Source: a virus
Strand: one strand, 5' to 3'
DNA: 35,853 bases
IMG/VR virus record: IMGVR_UViG_3300028558_000068
Span: 1-35,853 of that record
Made by a program: the position numbers and the translations under genes
Part shown: in pieces, positions 23,903 to 31,014 of the stretch
How positions within the stretch are numbered: position 1 is the first letter of the stretch
How the letters are laid out: each line of letters starts with the position of its first letter
Notes under the pieces: generated by a model
What the model saw: only the letters and a program-made list of their open reading frames with translations
Told to the model about the DNA's origin: nothing
Database searches by the model: none

Positions 23903-25783
23903 TTATTGTTGAGCTACTTGAGCCTGTTGCTGTGGTTGCACCGGAGAAGGAGTCGGAGCTTGCGGCGTGGCCTGTGGTGCGGGAGCTGTTGCGCTAATAG
24001 GTTTTCCAATACCTAATGATACTGGACTAATTCCTGCGCCGGAGAGTTCTAAGATAGTTCCAAAGATACGAGACATAACGGGGTCTTCAAGAACAGAAAA
24101 CTTACCAGTCTGGGGATTAAAGGACTTCATGACATCACCCATAATCGTTGAGAGCGATTGCAGGATAGCTGATTTATTCTTCTGCTCACCCGTGGTCATG
24201 ACAGTAACTTTAGCTTCAATGTCATCAAAGTAACCATCGGGGATTTCAAGAAAACGCTTCTGGCCTTTCAACATTGTCTTAAAACCTTCTATTGCCGAGT
24301 TATATTGCTCTAGGGATACTATCTTATTGGCTAGAATTGCCTCTTTAAGGCGAGCATTTGCTTGGGAGATAGCAAACTGTGTATCAATGACTTCAAGCTC
24401 GTCTGCGGTGAAATCAGTAGCAAGGAGATGACCTTTCTTGAGTTTCTTAATGAGATGAGGAATGATTCTCTTTTCCCAAATTCGTGACCAAAAAATACCA
24501 GCCTCTTCACGGCGATAGTCAAAAGGTTTAGAAGCTACAGCATTGAGTAATGCAGTTTGAGAGTAAGGTGTATCGGCAGGCGGTTGCTTTCCTGTATTAG
24601 CGTCAAATGATGAGGTAGCTTGGTCAGCTTGGTTCTGCCAACGAGTAACAATCTCCTGCATCTTTCCAAGAGCCGAGGGCATAAGCTCAAGTTTCTCAAC
24701 CGTCTTTCCTTCTTCAAGTTCAAAGATATGGCCGTTGTCTAATTCTAAAATGTTATTACCAATCTGCTTTGAGTTCGTGGTAATCAAAACTTTAGCGGCT
24801 AAGTCCATAGCTGTCTTTTCAGTGATGACAGCGTCATTAGTCCATACTTGGGCTTCTTCAGAGTCTTCTACGATTCCCCTACCAAGCGCACGGCCAGGCA
24901 TTTCTTCCCACGGGAGATAATCAAATGGTGATTCTTTTAACTTCTCGCAAAAGAGTGGATACGCTTTTCCTGAAACTTCGGCATAGAAATAATGTTGGAG
25001 TGAGTAAGTGTACTCATCGTCAGACTCGTTATCCATTCCCTGAAAGTCATAGTAATAATCTTCCGAGAACATACCCGTAACCTCACGGATAATAATGCGG
25101 TCAGTGTTGTGGACTTCTTCTTTGTTGTCGTATTTCTGTGACTGGCCTTTGGTCTTCTTGGTGTTCTTGATGATTGTGTTTATGTTGGAAAGAGTCCATA
25201 CCTTTTCCTTGTCTTTGAGTTGAACGGGCGTAAAGTAATGTGTCTCAACAATCGCACCGGAGAGAATATCTACTTGGTCTGTTGCGACGTTGCGCCAATC
25301 AAGCGTGTCAATGAACAATTCATCCTCACCTTCGTCGTCTTTCTGAATGGTGGTCTTGAGTAATGCACCACCGTATTTCGCACGCACCTGTCCAGAGTTG
25401 TTAAGGGTATAAGAGAAATTAACTTTCTTCATCCATTCGTATGACTCCTTTTGGAGAAGCATTGACTGAATGTAGTGTTCAGGGTCGTCAGAGGTTATCT
25501 GAACGTCTTTGATGTCTAAATCAGTTGCGGTCTTCGCTAGGGTGACACGGAAATTACAAATGTTGTAAAACGGCTGTTCACGCTGGGCGTTGAGTGTCAG
25601 GTTATATTCCAGTCCTGTGTTGATTGTGCCATTGAGATACTTGGAGTTTGTGTAGAACTCCACCATCATTAGCTTCTTATGTTGGTTAAAAGGGAGTCCT
25701 TTAACTATTTGAACCGAGCGAGTTTCGTAATCAGCGATGAGCTTCTTTACTTCCTCGTTGAGTTTGATTTTATGTTCTTGCAT
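23903..25783 (-). CDS. portal protein
   Basis: 626 residues starting at MQEHKIKLNEEVKKLIADYE, right after a leader hairpin; an ATG ten codons upstream would lie within that hairpin. Segments typical of podoviral-type portals include an N-terminal helical arm, DWRNVATDQVD (about 150-160), PFDYLPWEEMPGRALGRGIV (wing/stem boundary), NDAVITEKTAMDLAAKVLIT and the long helix RREEAGIFWSRIWEKRIIP. The C-terminus is Gln/Pro-rich (about 600-626). Twelve copies would form the DNA channel. Located between terminase and capsid genes as expected. Confidence 0.82.
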   Translation of the reverse strand: MQEHKIKLNEEVKKLIADYETRSVQIVKGLPFNQHKKLMMVEFYTNSKYLNGTINTGLEYNLTLNAQREQPFYNICNFRVTLAKTATDLDIKDVQITSDDPEHYIQSMLLQKESYEWMKKVNFSYTLNNSGQVRAKYGGALLKTTIQKDDEGEDELFIDTLDWRNVATDQVDILSGAIVETHYFTPVQLKDKEKVWTLSNINTIIKNTKKTKGQSQKYDNKEEVHNTDRIIIREVTGMFSEDYYYDFQGMDNESDDEYTYSLQHYFYAEVSGKAYPLFCEKLKESPFDYLPWEEMPGRALGRGIVEDSEEAQVWTNDAVITEKTAMDLAAKVLITTNSKQIGNNILELDNGHIFELEEGKTVEKLELMPSALGKMQEIVTRWQNQADQATSSFDANTGKQPPADTPYSQTALLNAVASKPFDYRREEAGIFWSRIWEKRIIPHLIKKLKKGHLLATDFTADELEVIDTQFAISQANARLKEAILANKIVSLEQYNSAIEGFKTMLKGQKRFLEIPDGYFDDIEAKVTVMTTGEQKNKSAILQSLSTIMGDVMKSFNPQTGKFSVLEDPVMSRIFGTILELSGAGISPVSLGIGKPISATAPAPQATPQAPTPSPVQPQQQAQVAQQ

Positions 25784-25785
25784 TG

Positions 25786-25834
25786 AAATTGTTGGTGTTG
25801 TGCAACGCAACAATTTTTATATGGTGTAATTATA
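25786..25834 (-). promoter_or_regulatory. portal-gene promoter and leader hairpin
   Basis: The minus strand has TAGTGGTATAAT, an extended -10 box (TATAAT at 25829-25834); no good -35. Predicted start near 25822. The 39-base leader is mostly a hairpin: AAATTGTTG (25786-25794) pairs perfectly with CAACAATTT (25808-25816), ending two bases before the ATG, and there is no Shine-Dalgarno. Same design as the tail-operon leader. Confidence 0.6.
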
Positions 25835-25853
25835 CCACTAGTGTTTTAGAAAG

Positions 25854-27095
25854 CTAGCGTGCATGGTTTTGGAGGTTTCGTCTACGCTCATTCATTCGTC
25901 GTATCGCCTCTCCTGGGCTTATAACAGGGTCTTTTTGATGAGTCATTACCACATAGCGTAGTGAATCTATAGCATGGTCATTTTCCTTGATTGGATTCTC
26001 ATCTTCATTGTGGTTTTCTTTCTTATCGCTATATCGATAGTTTTCCATTTCCCAGATTAAATTCACGCACCGTTTGTGAATATGGAGTTTGCCCATCTTG
26101 AATAGCAAATGCATTTTATCTATGCCCGATTTTATTGAGCCTTTACCTTTTACCACTTCCATTACGGGAACATTTTTACCAACTAATAGAGATATAGCAC
26201 TTACGTTTTCTGGGTCAGGATAGACACGATTAAATTTACATAGAGCTACATAGTCAGCAATCTGTTCTTCACTTCTTTCTGTCCGATACCATTCGTCATT
26301 AACATAATAATGCTCATTTTTGAATTTAACATGAGTAACCGCCGCAGGATTCTTATATCCAAAGTCTACCCCACCAAGAAACTCTGTTTCACCCTCAACC
26401 TCTGAATCGTATACATGACGCTCACGATTAAACTCTTTAAAAACTAATCCTTCCAACTTGCGGAAGTCGGCCATATACTCTTGAACAAATCTATCTTCGG
26501 TGATTTCATTCTTAATGCGTTCAATTTCTTTTGGGTCGTTGGCTGGATTGTCGTATGACGTTGCATGAGAATAAAACCAATCAGGATTATTCTGCGCCCT
26601 CGTGGTTAAAGTATAAAAATCATTGAAGCCGTTAGGTGTGGAACCAAAAACAGCACGGCCTTTTGTTGTAAGAAGTGTTGGTGCTAATACCTTATCAAAA
26701 TACTCCATGAACGCACGGCAGAAAGCTACTTCGTCAGCAAGGATTAAATCATTCTCAGTCCCACGGCCTTTGCCTGTTTGATATACCGATTCCCAGCCTT
26801 TGAGCGAAACAAGTGATGTGCCTCCCTTTAGATTCTGTACCTTGATTTCAAGCAGAGTTTCATTCTTTGACACAACCGCTTCACCAAATACTTCTAAAAA
26901 GATATTCCATGCAATATCCCTTGCATCGCCAAAGGTTTGAGCGTAATACGAAACGTGAGCATTGTTAATGGTGAGAGCCGTTCCTAATGCTTCATAGGCA
27001 AAGAGTGTGGTCTTACCACTACGTCTGCCCCAATTCAAAACTTTGAATCTAGACTTGTTGAGGATTACTTCCTCCTGTTTCTGGGTTAGTTCCAT
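25854..27095 (-). CDS. terL: terminase large subunit
   Basis: 413 residues. The ATPase has Walker A GRRSGKTT (23-30), Walker B LILADE (117-122, catalytic Glu122) and coupling motif GSTPNGFNDF (151-160). The C-terminal RNase H-like nuclease starts FLGGVDFGYKNPAAV (Asp244) and ends with NDHAIDSLRYVV, supplying the other acidic residue. TerL pumps DNA into the procapsid through the portal and cuts concatemers. Its start lies inside the 3' end of the upstream TerS-like gene (47-base overlap). Confidence 0.93.
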   Translation of the reverse strand: MELTQKQEEVILNKSRFKVLNWGRRSGKTTLFAYEALGTALTINNAHVSYYAQTFGDARDIAWNIFLEVFGEAVVSKNETLLEIKVQNLKGGTSLVSLKGWESVYQTGKGRGTENDLILADEVAFCRAFMEYFDKVLAPTLLTTKGRAVFGSTPNGFNDFYTLTTRAQNNPDWFYSHATSYDNPANDPKEIERIKNEITEDRFVQEYMADFRKLEGLVFKEFNRERHVYDSEVEGETEFLGGVDFGYKNPAAVTHVKFKNEHYYVNDEWYRTERSEEQIADYVALCKFNRVYPDPENVSAISLLVGKNVPVMEVVKGKGSIKSGIDKMHLLFKMGKLHIHKRCVNLIWEMENYRYSDKKENHNEDENPIKENDHAIDSLRYVVMTHQKDPVISPGEAIRRMNERRRNLQNHAR

Positions 27096-27417
27096 TTATT
27101 TCAAATGCTTTAGCAACCGGAGCAGGAACAACAACATTTATCATCTTAACCTCTCCACCCAATTCAGTATCTTGTTTAGGATTTCCCTCTCCCATCTTCC
27201 AAACATCTAACTTATTCATTCCTTCAAAGTATTCATCACGTTCTTCATCTGAAAGTTTGGCTAAATACTCTTTTGCATATTCTTTCATTGACTTACCAGG
27301 GGTTCTACCTTTCAAGTTTCCACTCTGCCCTTTCTTAAATTGCCATGGCGCAATTTGTGCTATTCTTTTTTCCCTGATATTTTCCTGTTCAACAGGTATT
27401 TCCTGAGTATTTTCCAT
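27049..27417 (-). CDS. terminase small subunit-like (KGQSGNxxGR) protein
   Basis: 122 residues. APWQFKKGQSGNLKGRTPGK (24-43) is the KGQSGN.KGR.KG motif of DUF5681-type proteins frequently encoded just before TerL. The helical SMKEYAKEYLAKLSDEERDE follows, then a beta/Pro-rich tail. The position and overlap with TerL suggest a DNA-recognition role in packaging. No clear helix-turn-helix beyond the basic N-terminus, so the TerS function is probable rather than shown. Confidence 0.65.
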   Translation of the reverse strand: MENTQEIPVEQENIREKRIAQIAPWQFKKGQSGNLKGRTPGKSMKEYAKEYLAKLSDEERDEYFEGMNKLDVWKMGEGNPKQDTELGGEVKMINVVVPAPVAKAFEINGTNPETGGSNPQQV

Positions 27418-27426
27418 ATCCCAACA

Positions 27427-27693
27427 TTATACAACGCCCTTATTCTTTCTCCAAGTCGCTGTGTATTCTGCTTGTTTATCTAGTAATGCTGGTCTGCGGA
27501 TTTTATACTCGTGAACTTTGTATTCTACTTTCCTTTCTTTCCTATCAGGATAACCGGAACACTTTTGACATATTTCTGTGCAAATCTTTGTGATGCGGAA
27601 TTTCTGGGAACAGGAAGTGCAGATTTTAATTGTCTTAGGGTCTGTCTTATTCGGAATCTTAGAGAGTCTGTTTGAAGATATCCATACTTCCAT
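27427..27693 (-). CDS. zinc-finger protein, 88 aa
   Basis: Start MEVWISSNRLSKIPNKTDPK chosen because a TATAAT box ends seven bases upstream; a longer frame open to 27921 is a shadow of the neighbouring gene. Cysteines 25, 28, 38, 42 and 45 (CTSC..., CTEICQKC) form a likely zinc ribbon. The C-terminal half is basic (RKERKVEYKVHEYKIRRPAL). This suggests nucleic-acid binding. Found upstream of terminase, it may regulate late transcription or act in packaging; no direct evidence. Confidence 0.6.
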   Translation of the reverse strand: MEVWISSNRLSKIPNKTDPKTIKICTSCSQKFRITKICTEICQKCSGYPDRKERKVEYKVHEYKIRRPALLDKQAEYTATWRKNKGVV

Positions 27694-27700
27694 TTCACTT

Positions 27701-27706
27701 ATTATA
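27701..27706 (-). promoter_or_regulatory. extended -10 promoter, leaderless start
   Basis: Minus strand CGTGGTATAATAAGTGAAATG: TATAAT with upstream TGG, ATG eight bases downstream, so the message would start within a base or two of the codon. No clear -35 hexamer at 16-18 bases. Shares GTGGTATA(A/C)T with the promoters near 6878, 15118 and 25829. Confidence 0.6.
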
Positions 27707-27760
27707 CCACGGGAGGGTAAGGAGGATAAGATACGTAAGTGGATAACTAAGGGTGTTTTC

Positions 27761-27952
27761 TTATTGAAAACCAGACTGATAAAACTCTTTGTAATGTTGA
27801 AGATGTTTACACCTCCAGCAGTAATCCCATCTAGTGAAGTGACTATCCATAAAACCTTTCCAGTCTTTTGGGTGGGTTCTTCTTTCCATTGGCTCATGGC
27901 ACTTAGGACAATCGTAACCAATTCCTACTTTAGTGGCTTTATTCTTTCTCAT
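27761..27952 (-). CDS. small zinc-ribbon protein, 63 aa
   Basis: Two CxxC knuckles: Cys15/Cys18 (CPKC) and Cys45/Cys48 (CWRC), separated by a basic/aromatic linker (PMERRTHPKDWKGFMDSHFT). This is the layout of a zinc ribbon. It is the first gene of the minus-strand late block. A gene near 34.1 kb has a similar KKPM...YIWRC half. Possible transcription or translation factor; no specific family assigned. Confidence 0.62.
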   Translation of the reverse strand: MRKNKATKVGIGYDCPKCHEPMERRTHPKDWKGFMDSHFTRWDYCWRCKHLQHYKEFYQSGFQ

Positions 27953-27960
27953 GGTTTTGG

Positions 27961-28243
27961 GGGGTAAATAGACAAGTAAATGCCTGTCAAACAGTAAGTC
28001 AATTGATTAGCGTAATCCGTTGTCTCTCGGACTAATCTATTCTCCACTATCAGAGGAAGGACTCTAGTCCTATCTGTGAATTGTCTGCGCCAGAGAAACT
28101 ATTGCAACGCAGAGGTAATCTTGTTTGGGAGGGTTGAGCCGGATGCTGCCGGTCACATCTTGCAACAAGTCTTCAATCTTTAAATGGCATCCAACGGGGG
28201 CGATTGAAGTTCCGCCTTACCTTATCCGTCAGAAATTACACGC
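27961..28243. ncRNA. gene-free region with candidate structured RNA
   Basis: No ORF of note. Perfect pairings include TCTGCG (28084-28089)/CGCAGA (28108-28113) and CTTCAATC (28171-28178)/GATTGAAG (28202-28209). GGATGC (28141-28146)/GCATCC (28187-28192) has its second strand inside the loop of the previous stem, so the fold is pseudoknotted. GGACT/AGTCC (28029-28033, 28066-28070) may close an upstream hairpin. A minus-strand hairpin GACAGG/CTTGTC lies near 27971-27988. It may be an RNA gene or a regulatory leader; strand uncertain. Confidence 0.4.
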
Positions 28244-28264
28244 AAAAACCGCTCGTGAGAGCGG
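28244..28264 (-). terminator. intrinsic terminator of metallopeptidase-like gene
   Basis: Minus-strand stem CCGCTC-TCAC-GAGCGG (6 bp, tetraloop) followed directly by TTTTT. It ends the transcript arriving from the minus-strand gene whose stop is about 120 bases upstream. The stretch 28265-28385 between them holds no ORF. Confidence 0.8.
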
Positions 28265-28385
28265 CTAGTGCGATGTATAAAAGGCTTTAATAGCCATTGT
28301 TGAACCCGATAGCTCAGGTACAATAATAGCCAGACTAAAAAATCTTTTATCCATACAGACATGATAGCAAAGTGGTGTTTAGATG

Positions 28386-28697
28386 TCAATCTTTTGGTAC
28401 TAGATACTTGAAATTGTAAATCTCATTAAATATATACTGCATAAGGTAGCCAAAGTGTTCTAACTCTTTTTCCATTTTTATATTCCTATTCCGAGCGATG
28501 TATTGGAGAGCGTGCATGACTTCGTGGGCGACTGTTCCGGCTTCTGATTGTGTGGGTTTTTTCCTAAAGAAAATAGTTACATTGCTTCTATCCGTATCTT
28601 CACAGAACATAATAGATTTTTCTTGTGAACCATAGAACTCTTTAGGACTTATCTTAACAAGAACCCAATAACCTAAATGGGGGATAGGGATTTTCAT
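28386..28697 (-). CDS. HExxH metallopeptidase-like protein, 103 aa
   Basis: Contains GTVAHEVMHALQYIARNRNI: HEVMH at 58-62 is the zinc-binding/catalytic HExxH. The downstream helix MEKELEHFGYLMQYIF supplies a likely third ligand (Glu78 or Glu80), as in compact minigluzincin/ImmA-like proteases. It is very small for a protease. The start is the ATG seven bases after a TATAAA box, not the in-frame ATG six codons earlier, which lies before that box. It is divergent from the early genes, suggesting a regulatory role such as cleaving a repressor; that is inference. Confidence 0.68.
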   Translation of the reverse strand: MKIPIPHLGYWVLVKISPKEFYGSQEKSIMFCEDTDRSNVTIFFRKKPTQSEAGTVAHEVMHALQYIARNRNIKMEKELEHFGYLMQYIFNEIYNFKYLVPKD

Positions 28698-28703
28698 TTC
28701 TCT

Positions 28704-28709
28704 TTTATA
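28704..28709 (-). promoter_or_regulatory. -10 box for metallopeptidase gene, leaderless
   Basis: TATAAA on the minus strand, with the start codon six bases later (AGAGAA then ATG). No convincing -35. Lies back to back with the plus-strand promoter at 28736, forming a divergent control region of under 80 bases. Confidence 0.5.
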
Positions 28710-28735
28710 CCCCATTTCCTCATTAAAAGAAAGGG

Positions 28736-28764
28736 TTGCAAAGATAGCGGGTATGTGATATTAT
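28736..28764 (+). promoter_or_regulatory. early promoter, leaderless, with operator-like motif
   Basis: TTGCAA, 17 bases, TATTAT; the ATG of the next gene is six bases after the -10. The spacer holds TAGCGGGTATGTGATA, which resembles two TAGCSGSTAACTGKGTAT copies near the next early promoter, so a common regulator may bind both. Confidence 0.7.
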
Positions 28765-28770
28765 TCCGGC

Positions 28771-29082
28771 ATGAAAGTTGTTTCCACAAAGAAAGGAAAG
28801 TATGAACAGGTGGCGGAAATTTTAGACAAGCAGGGATATATTCTTGACGACCAAACATTTAAGATATTTGGCGAAACCGGCCTATGGAAAGTCCACGAGC
28901 ATATCCGCGTTTGGAATAAGTTACACTCCGATAGGGAATTTTTCAAAGATAAAAAGATTGTGGAAAAGAAAAAAGGGTATAGATGTCATTTAGTAAGAAT
29001 AGACAGTACGCCTTATGTAGCAGGAGGTGATAATCAGTTTTACAAAGTCGGCAAAGAATTTTTTAAAGAAATAGAAATATGA
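28771..29082 (+). CDS. early protein, 103 aa, unknown
   Basis: First plus-strand early gene, expressed from an apparent leaderless promoter. The sequence is basic with mixed alpha/beta character: MKVVSTKKGKYEQVAEILDK, GYILDDQTFKIFGETGLWKV, KKGYRCHLVRIDSTPYVAGG. No catalytic or DNA-binding motif is definite. It overlaps the next gene by four bases. Position suggests an immediate-early takeover or regulatory role, unproven. Confidence 0.65.
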   Translation: MKVVSTKKGKYEQVAEILDKQGYILDDQTFKIFGETGLWKVHEHIRVWNKLHSDREFFKDKKIVEKKKGYRCHLVRIDSTPYVAGGDNQFYKVGKEFFKEIEI

Positions 29083-29261
29083 AAACACCAAAACAAGTCA
29101 GTGAGTATATGTCTAAAATCGGCTCCCGTGGTGGAAAGAAGCGAGTTAAAAATAACTCCCATGAAAAGATAAAAGAGTGGGGCGGTATGCGACGTGGGGA
29201 AAAGTCACAAAATTCCGCCAATATAGCTTTATCTGAAGCCAAACTTGACATAGTGCAATAG
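29079..29261 (+). CDS. small basic early protein, 60 aa
   Basis: MKTPKQVSEYMSKIGSRGGK leads into KRVKNN and KIKEWGGMRRGEKSQNSAN. Strongly basic, Gly/Lys/Arg-rich; a nucleic-acid-binding role is plausible on composition only. ATGA overlap with the upstream gene. Its 3' end overlaps a TTGACA that may belong to the next promoter region. Confidence 0.6.
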   Translation: MKTPKQVSEYMSKIGSRGGKKRVKNNSHEKIKEWGGMRRGEKSQNSANIALSEAKLDIVQ

Positions 29262-29313
29262 ATAGCGGGTAACTGTGTATTTGATTGACATAGCCGCTAA
29301 CTGGGTATATGAT
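29245..29313 (+). promoter_or_regulatory. early promoter with duplicated operator-like repeats
   Basis: Consensus promoter TTGACA (29285-29290), 17 bases, TATGAT (29308-29313). TTGACATAG also occurs 40 bases upstream (29245). An 18-base motif TAGCSGSTAACTGKGTAT occurs twice, at 29263-29280 and 29291-29308, 28 bases apart (15 of 18 identical), the second inside the spacer. A related copy lies in the 28736 promoter. Good candidate for a phage regulator site. Confidence 0.7.
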
Positions 29314-29319
29314 AGAGAA

Positions 29320-29505
29320 AGATAAGAAACAACGACACTCTGGCCTCGGCTGTAGTGCTCGTCAGTAACCTATCTCGGAGTACATTCTTTTGAATCACTA
29401 CTCCACTAACCCTCACGGGTTGGCTAGGGTGTTGAAATCCTGTTTGTCGGAGAACTTTAACCGTCTCCGATTGCTCAAGGCTCAACATCCTATCCAGCTC
29501 ATGAG
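29320..29505 (+). ncRNA. structured RNA/leader downstream of early promoter
   Basis: No ORF. Stems in plus-strand RNA: GGAGTA/TACTCC (29377-29382, 29399-29404); CTAACCC-TCAC-GGGTTGG (29406-29423); TAGGGTGTTGA/TCAACATCCTA (29425-29435, 29482-29492, 11 bp with one G-U) enclosing TCGGAGA/TCTCCGA (29447-29453, 29464-29470). The region starts at the predicted transcription start and ends about 30 bases before the next ATG. Either a long regulated 5' leader or a stand-alone RNA. Confidence 0.55.
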
Positions 29506-29536
29506 TATTAAAAAATAATACAAAACCATCGTATCA

Positions 29537-29749
29537 ATGAACCAAAATATTGAATGGCAAGAACAGCAAATGGAAGCCCGTGCAGAATGGTTGAAGCATA
29601 ACCTCTGCGACGAAGACGATGTAAAGAGCGACAAGAATGGTGAGTATTACATTCACACCGAGAATGACGGCGAAACCCACAAAGAATATCTCCCTGTAGA
29701 GTTGAACTTGGAGATTATTAACAACCTAACCTACACACCGCAACTCTAA
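29537..29749 (+). CDS. acidic early protein, 70 aa
   Basis: MNQNIEWQEQQMEARAEWLK followed by HNLCDEDDVKSDKNGEYYIH and a Leu-rich end. Highly acidic and helical; no recognised domain. First ORF after the long structured leader, without a Shine-Dalgarno. Overlaps the start of the next gene by one base (TAATG). Confidence 0.6.
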   Translation: MNQNIEWQEQQMEARAEWLKHNLCDEDDVKSDKNGEYYIHTENDGETHKEYLPVELNLEIINNLTYTPQL

Positions 29750-29841
29750 TGCAAACAATTTACGATTGGAAGGAAATTGCTGGAATAGGATTAGTAATTC
29801 TTTTGTGTGGAGTTTGTGTAATTGGCTTACTACTCATATGA
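29749..29841 (+). CDS. 30-aa single-pass membrane peptide
   Basis: MQTIYDWKEIAGIGLVILLC then GVCVIGLLLI. A short polar head and one hydrophobic helix. Start overlaps the previous stop and stop overlaps the next start (TAATG, ATGA), so it is embedded in a translationally coupled string, which supports a real gene. Could modify the host membrane; unknown. Confidence 0.5.
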   Translation: MQTIYDWKEIAGIGLVILLCGVCVIGLLLI

Positions 29842-30098
29842 AAATATATCGCCAAGATAAAATCCTAGACTTCTGCGACCACGTCTGTTCAGGAAATTGC
29901 CGTAGGGTAGGTTGCAATTGTGAGTGTGGAGAATGGCATGATGAAAAACCACACGCTAACTTTGAGGAACAGTGGGCGGCGGAAGAAACCATCGGAGAAG
30001 GATTGTTAAAGTATCGTGAAGTCGTATGGTCGGATACGAAGATGGGAGCGATTACTAAAATGTTAATTAAAATTCATGGCAACAACCTCACTTACTAA
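29838..30098 (+). CDS. cysteine-cluster early protein, 86 aa
   Basis: Start MKIYRQDKILDFCDHVCSGN. Six cysteines within 18 residues (positions 13, 17, 21, 26, 28, 30; CDHVCSGNCRRVGCNCECGEW) suggest a compact metal site. The rest is acidic and helical. The methionine here is used because it overlaps the previous stop (ATGA); the upstream in-frame ATG would overlap the membrane peptide. Its 3' end overlaps the next gene by 23 bases. Confidence 0.6.
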   Translation: MKIYRQDKILDFCDHVCSGNCRRVGCNCECGEWHDEKPHANFEEQWAAEETIGEGLLKYREVVWSDTKMGAITKMLIKIHGNNLTY

Positions 30099-30480
30099 AA
30101 TCACTTCAAAAGCCGAACGGTTATACGAAATCCGTAAACTCATTTCCGATAAGGAAGACACTCTGAAATTAGAACTAGAGGCATTGAAAACGGAACGTGA
30201 CGTAGTACAACTTGAACTGATTGCCGACTTGAATAAAACAGGGTTGGCATCAATAAAGGTCGCAAGTGGTGAAACGTACACCAAAGCTATACGAAAAGGT
30301 ATCAGTATCACGAATGAGGTATTTGCCCTAAAATGGGCATTAGAAGCGAAAGCAGTTAAAATTGACACATTGGTAGCTAGCCAGCTCTTACGCAACGCTA
30401 CGGAGCTACCAGAGGGCATAGAGGCGGTGTCTACAGAGTACATCAGTGTCAGAAAGCCAAAGTCGGAAGTAGCAGAGTAA
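30076..30480 (+). CDS. coiled-coil early protein next to SSB
   Basis: 134 residues. A long helix (KAERLYEIRKLISDKEDTLK and LELEALKTERDVVQLELIAD) is followed by GLASIKVASGETYTKAIRKG and a C-terminal ELPEGIEAVSTEYISVRKPK. This coiled-coil plus 'G.ASI....G.TY....R..I.I' pattern recurs in phage proteins encoded beside single-strand binding proteins. I cannot name its function; a replication or recombination helper is plausible from context. Confidence 0.6.
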   Translation: MATTSLTKITSKAERLYEIRKLISDKEDTLKLELEALKTERDVVQLELIADLNKTGLASIKVASGETYTKAIRKGISITNEVFALKWALEAKAVKIDTLVASQLLRNATELPEGIEAVSTEYISVRKPKSEVAE

Positions 30481-30505
30481 TTTAACAAAATAACTATTTA
30501 ATTTT

Positions 30506-31012
30506 ATGGACGATTTCTTCAAAGATGAAAATTACGAAATTCCGGTAACCTCAAACTACATGAAGCTCGGTGAGGGCGATAATACGTTTCGGGTGCTATC
30601 GAGTGCAATTACTGGTTACGAATACTTTACTGATAAAAATAAACCCGTAAGGAGTAAGGAGCCGTTTGATACCATGCCGGAGGATATTAAGAAAGACGGC
30701 ACTATCAAGCATTTTTGGGCGTTTGTTGTGTATAACTACGGCGCAAAACGTATTCAGGTACTTGAACTTACCCAGAAAGGCATTATGAAAGCAATGCAAG
30801 CGTATATTAAAAACAAGGCCTGGGGAAATCCTAAGTTATATGACATTAACGTTAACCGCACCGGCGCAGGAATGGACACGGAATACACTATTACAACCAA
30901 CCCTCCCACACCGATTGACGTAAATATCGCTCATAAATACGAAAATATGTACGTTAACCTTGAGTCGCTGTACGAAAATCAAGACCCTTTTGTGAAAGAA
31001 AAAACAAAATAA
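30506..31012 (+). CDS. single-stranded DNA-binding-type protein
   Basis: 168 residues. YMKLGEGDNTFRVLSSAITG, then NKPVRSKEPFDTMPEDIKKD, KHFWAFVVYNYGAKRIQVLE, LTQKGIMKAMQAYIKNKAWG and MDTEYTITTNPPTPIDV. This block order is common in phage OB-fold ssDNA-binding proteins ('Y.K...GDN.FRIL....GWEYW...KPVR', 'HFWAF.VWNY....Q.LEITQ'). The C-terminus is not strikingly acidic. It would protect single strands during replication or recombination. This is the clearest DNA-metabolism gene besides NinG. Confidence 0.65.
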   Translation: MDDFFKDENYEIPVTSNYMKLGEGDNTFRVLSSAITGYEYFTDKNKPVRSKEPFDTMPEDIKKDGTIKHFWAFVVYNYGAKRIQVLELTQKGIMKAMQAYIKNKAWGNPKLYDINVNRTGAGMDTEYTITTNPPTPIDVNIAHKYENMYVNLESLYENQDPFVKEKTK

Positions 31013-31014
31013 TT

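Noticed and set aside
27427-27921. Full 164-aa minus-strand ORF
   Set aside because: The N-terminal half overlaps a clear zinc-ribbon gene in another frame; the promoter-adjacent ATG at 27693 gives the sensible 88-aa protein.
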